A stretch of DNA of 64,000 nt from Aricia agestis (lineage: Eukaryota; Arthropoda; Insecta; Lepidoptera; Lycaenidae), in contig NC_056406.1 of assembly GCF_905147365.1 (NCBI RefSeq), positions 3,050,501 through 3,114,500 on the forward strand, in the 5' to 3' direction. Positions 63,359 through 64,000 of this stretch are shown here, in pieces. Numbering within the stretch: the first letter of the stretch is position 1; every line of letters begins with the position of its first letter. The notes under the pieces were generated by a model, which was not told the origin of the DNA, did no database searches, and saw only the letters and a list, made by a program, of their open reading frames with translations. The position numbers were made by a program, and so were the translations under genes.

Positions 63359-64000
63359 CCTACATGCTCGGGAAAAGTTTCACTAATAATGACAATGTCA
63401 TCTAAGTAACAGAAGGTTTTAGGGCTAAAACTACCGAATAAGGAGTCCACCAAACGTTGTTGCCTGGCGGGTGCATTGGTCAACCCGAAAGCCATACGCT
63501 TAAATCGGAACATCCCGCGACCAGGAACGTAGAAAGCGGTCTTGTCACGGTCAGACTCCTCAATAGCCGTCTGCCAGAAGCTGTTAGAAAGATCAATTGT
63601 AGATAATGGGCGTCATGTAAACTATCTAAAATTTCAGAAACATAAGGTAAACTATAGGCGTCCTTTTTAGTTACTGAGTTTAATTTCCTACTGTCTAGAC
63701 AGAATCTAAATTCGCCAGACTTTTTAGGGACGACTAGTACAGGTGAACTCCACGCAGATTGACACGGTTCGATTACGTCCATCGCCAACATTTCGTCAAC
63801 CTGTTCAGCCAAAATCCGCTGTTTTTCAGGCGACATCCTATAATAACGTTGGCGAATCGGTAACGCATCACCGGTGTCAATCTTGTGGGTTATCAAAGAA
63901 GTTAACCCTAAACCCTTCTCTTCGAAAGAAATCGATTTAAATTGCCTAATTATATCGTCGGCAACCGAACGTTCCGAGGGGTTAAGAGGAGTCCACACCG

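Larger units (their letters stand above)
58164..63998 (-). pseudogene. Ty3/gypsy pol (RT, RNase H, integrase), split by a hAT
   Basis: An LTR retrotransposon polyprotein running off the right edge of the window. 63,998-63,367: reverse transcriptase N-terminal part (IDTGDALPIRQRYYRMSPEK, SPVLVVPKKSGEFRFCLDSR) and, after a frame break near 63,600, FRFKRMAFGLTNAPA and the YLDD active site. The hAT sits at 60,116-63,358. 60,107-59,830: RT thumb, with a stop and shifts. 59,830-58,800: RNase H (EVHTDASSYGVGA, HTALKWFL, VIPDALSR), HHCC zinc finger (H..H...C..C) and integrase start, where the first catalytic Asp position reads Gly (ISVGIMGPLP, codon 58,965-58,967). A TAA stop at 58,800-58,802 precedes MDNGPQF and TVERYNRT. 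Clearly inactive. Confidence 0.92.

Overview
This window reads as a stretch of moth or butterfly (Lepidoptera) chromosome made almost entirely of transposable elements, most of them broken and inserted into one another. The order is inferred from sequence style: AT-rich DNA with many 'taggtacct' words, a familiar lepidopteran interspersed repeat at 12.11-12.41 kb, tRNA-derived SINEs with an ATT tail at 36.2 and 38.7 kb, Helitron 3' ends of the insect hairpin-plus-CTAG type, and 'GCCAAGTGCGAGTCG' repeats at 50.76 kb. Only one host gene can be recognised with confidence: a three-exon SYS1 homologue (Golgi membrane protein) at 21,954-24,010 on the plus strand.

Layout. 0.4-7.1 kb: broken piggyBac, an ISL2EU-like DDE transposase with one intron, a 5'-truncated Helitron helicase and an RTE LINE fragment. 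7.37-11.06 kb: a complete DNA transposon (element 1) coding for a DUF7869-like protein. 11.1-19.2 kb: MITEs, a lepidopteran repeat and hAT debris. 19.67-21.79 kb: a hAT-type element with a perfect 8-bp target duplication just upstream of SYS1; it carries a 570-bp inverted pair. 25.4-31.4 kb: a tandem duplication split by a LINE, then a broken pogo/Tigger transposase. 32.8-41.7 kb: an R1-clade LINE with target duplication and pieces of THAP, mariner, ISL2EU and piggyBac genes. 41.97-45.99 kb: a hAT-like carrier element that contains element 2 (42,163-45,358), whose 698-aa gene is an intact relative of element 1. 46-56.5 kb: split Harbinger genes, Helitrons and a 3.84-kb element with many subterminal repeats. 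57-64 kb: a degenerate Ty3/gypsy element on the minus strand, interrupted by a nearly intact hAT (60,116-63,358).

The two most interesting themes are these. First, elements 1 and 2 define a cut-and-paste family with inverted ends starting TATCGWCG, a 5-bp target duplication, subterminal repeats, a non-coding first exon and a protein with D-77/78-D-39-E spacing, which fits an uncharacterised RNase H-like transposase. Second, the window holds at least nine short near-perfect hairpins (arms 13-30 bp, tiny loops). Several are inserted into former coding sequence, and one can be compared with an uninterrupted paralogue in the window, which points to template-switch mutation. All family names come from reading motifs by eye; no database search was possible.
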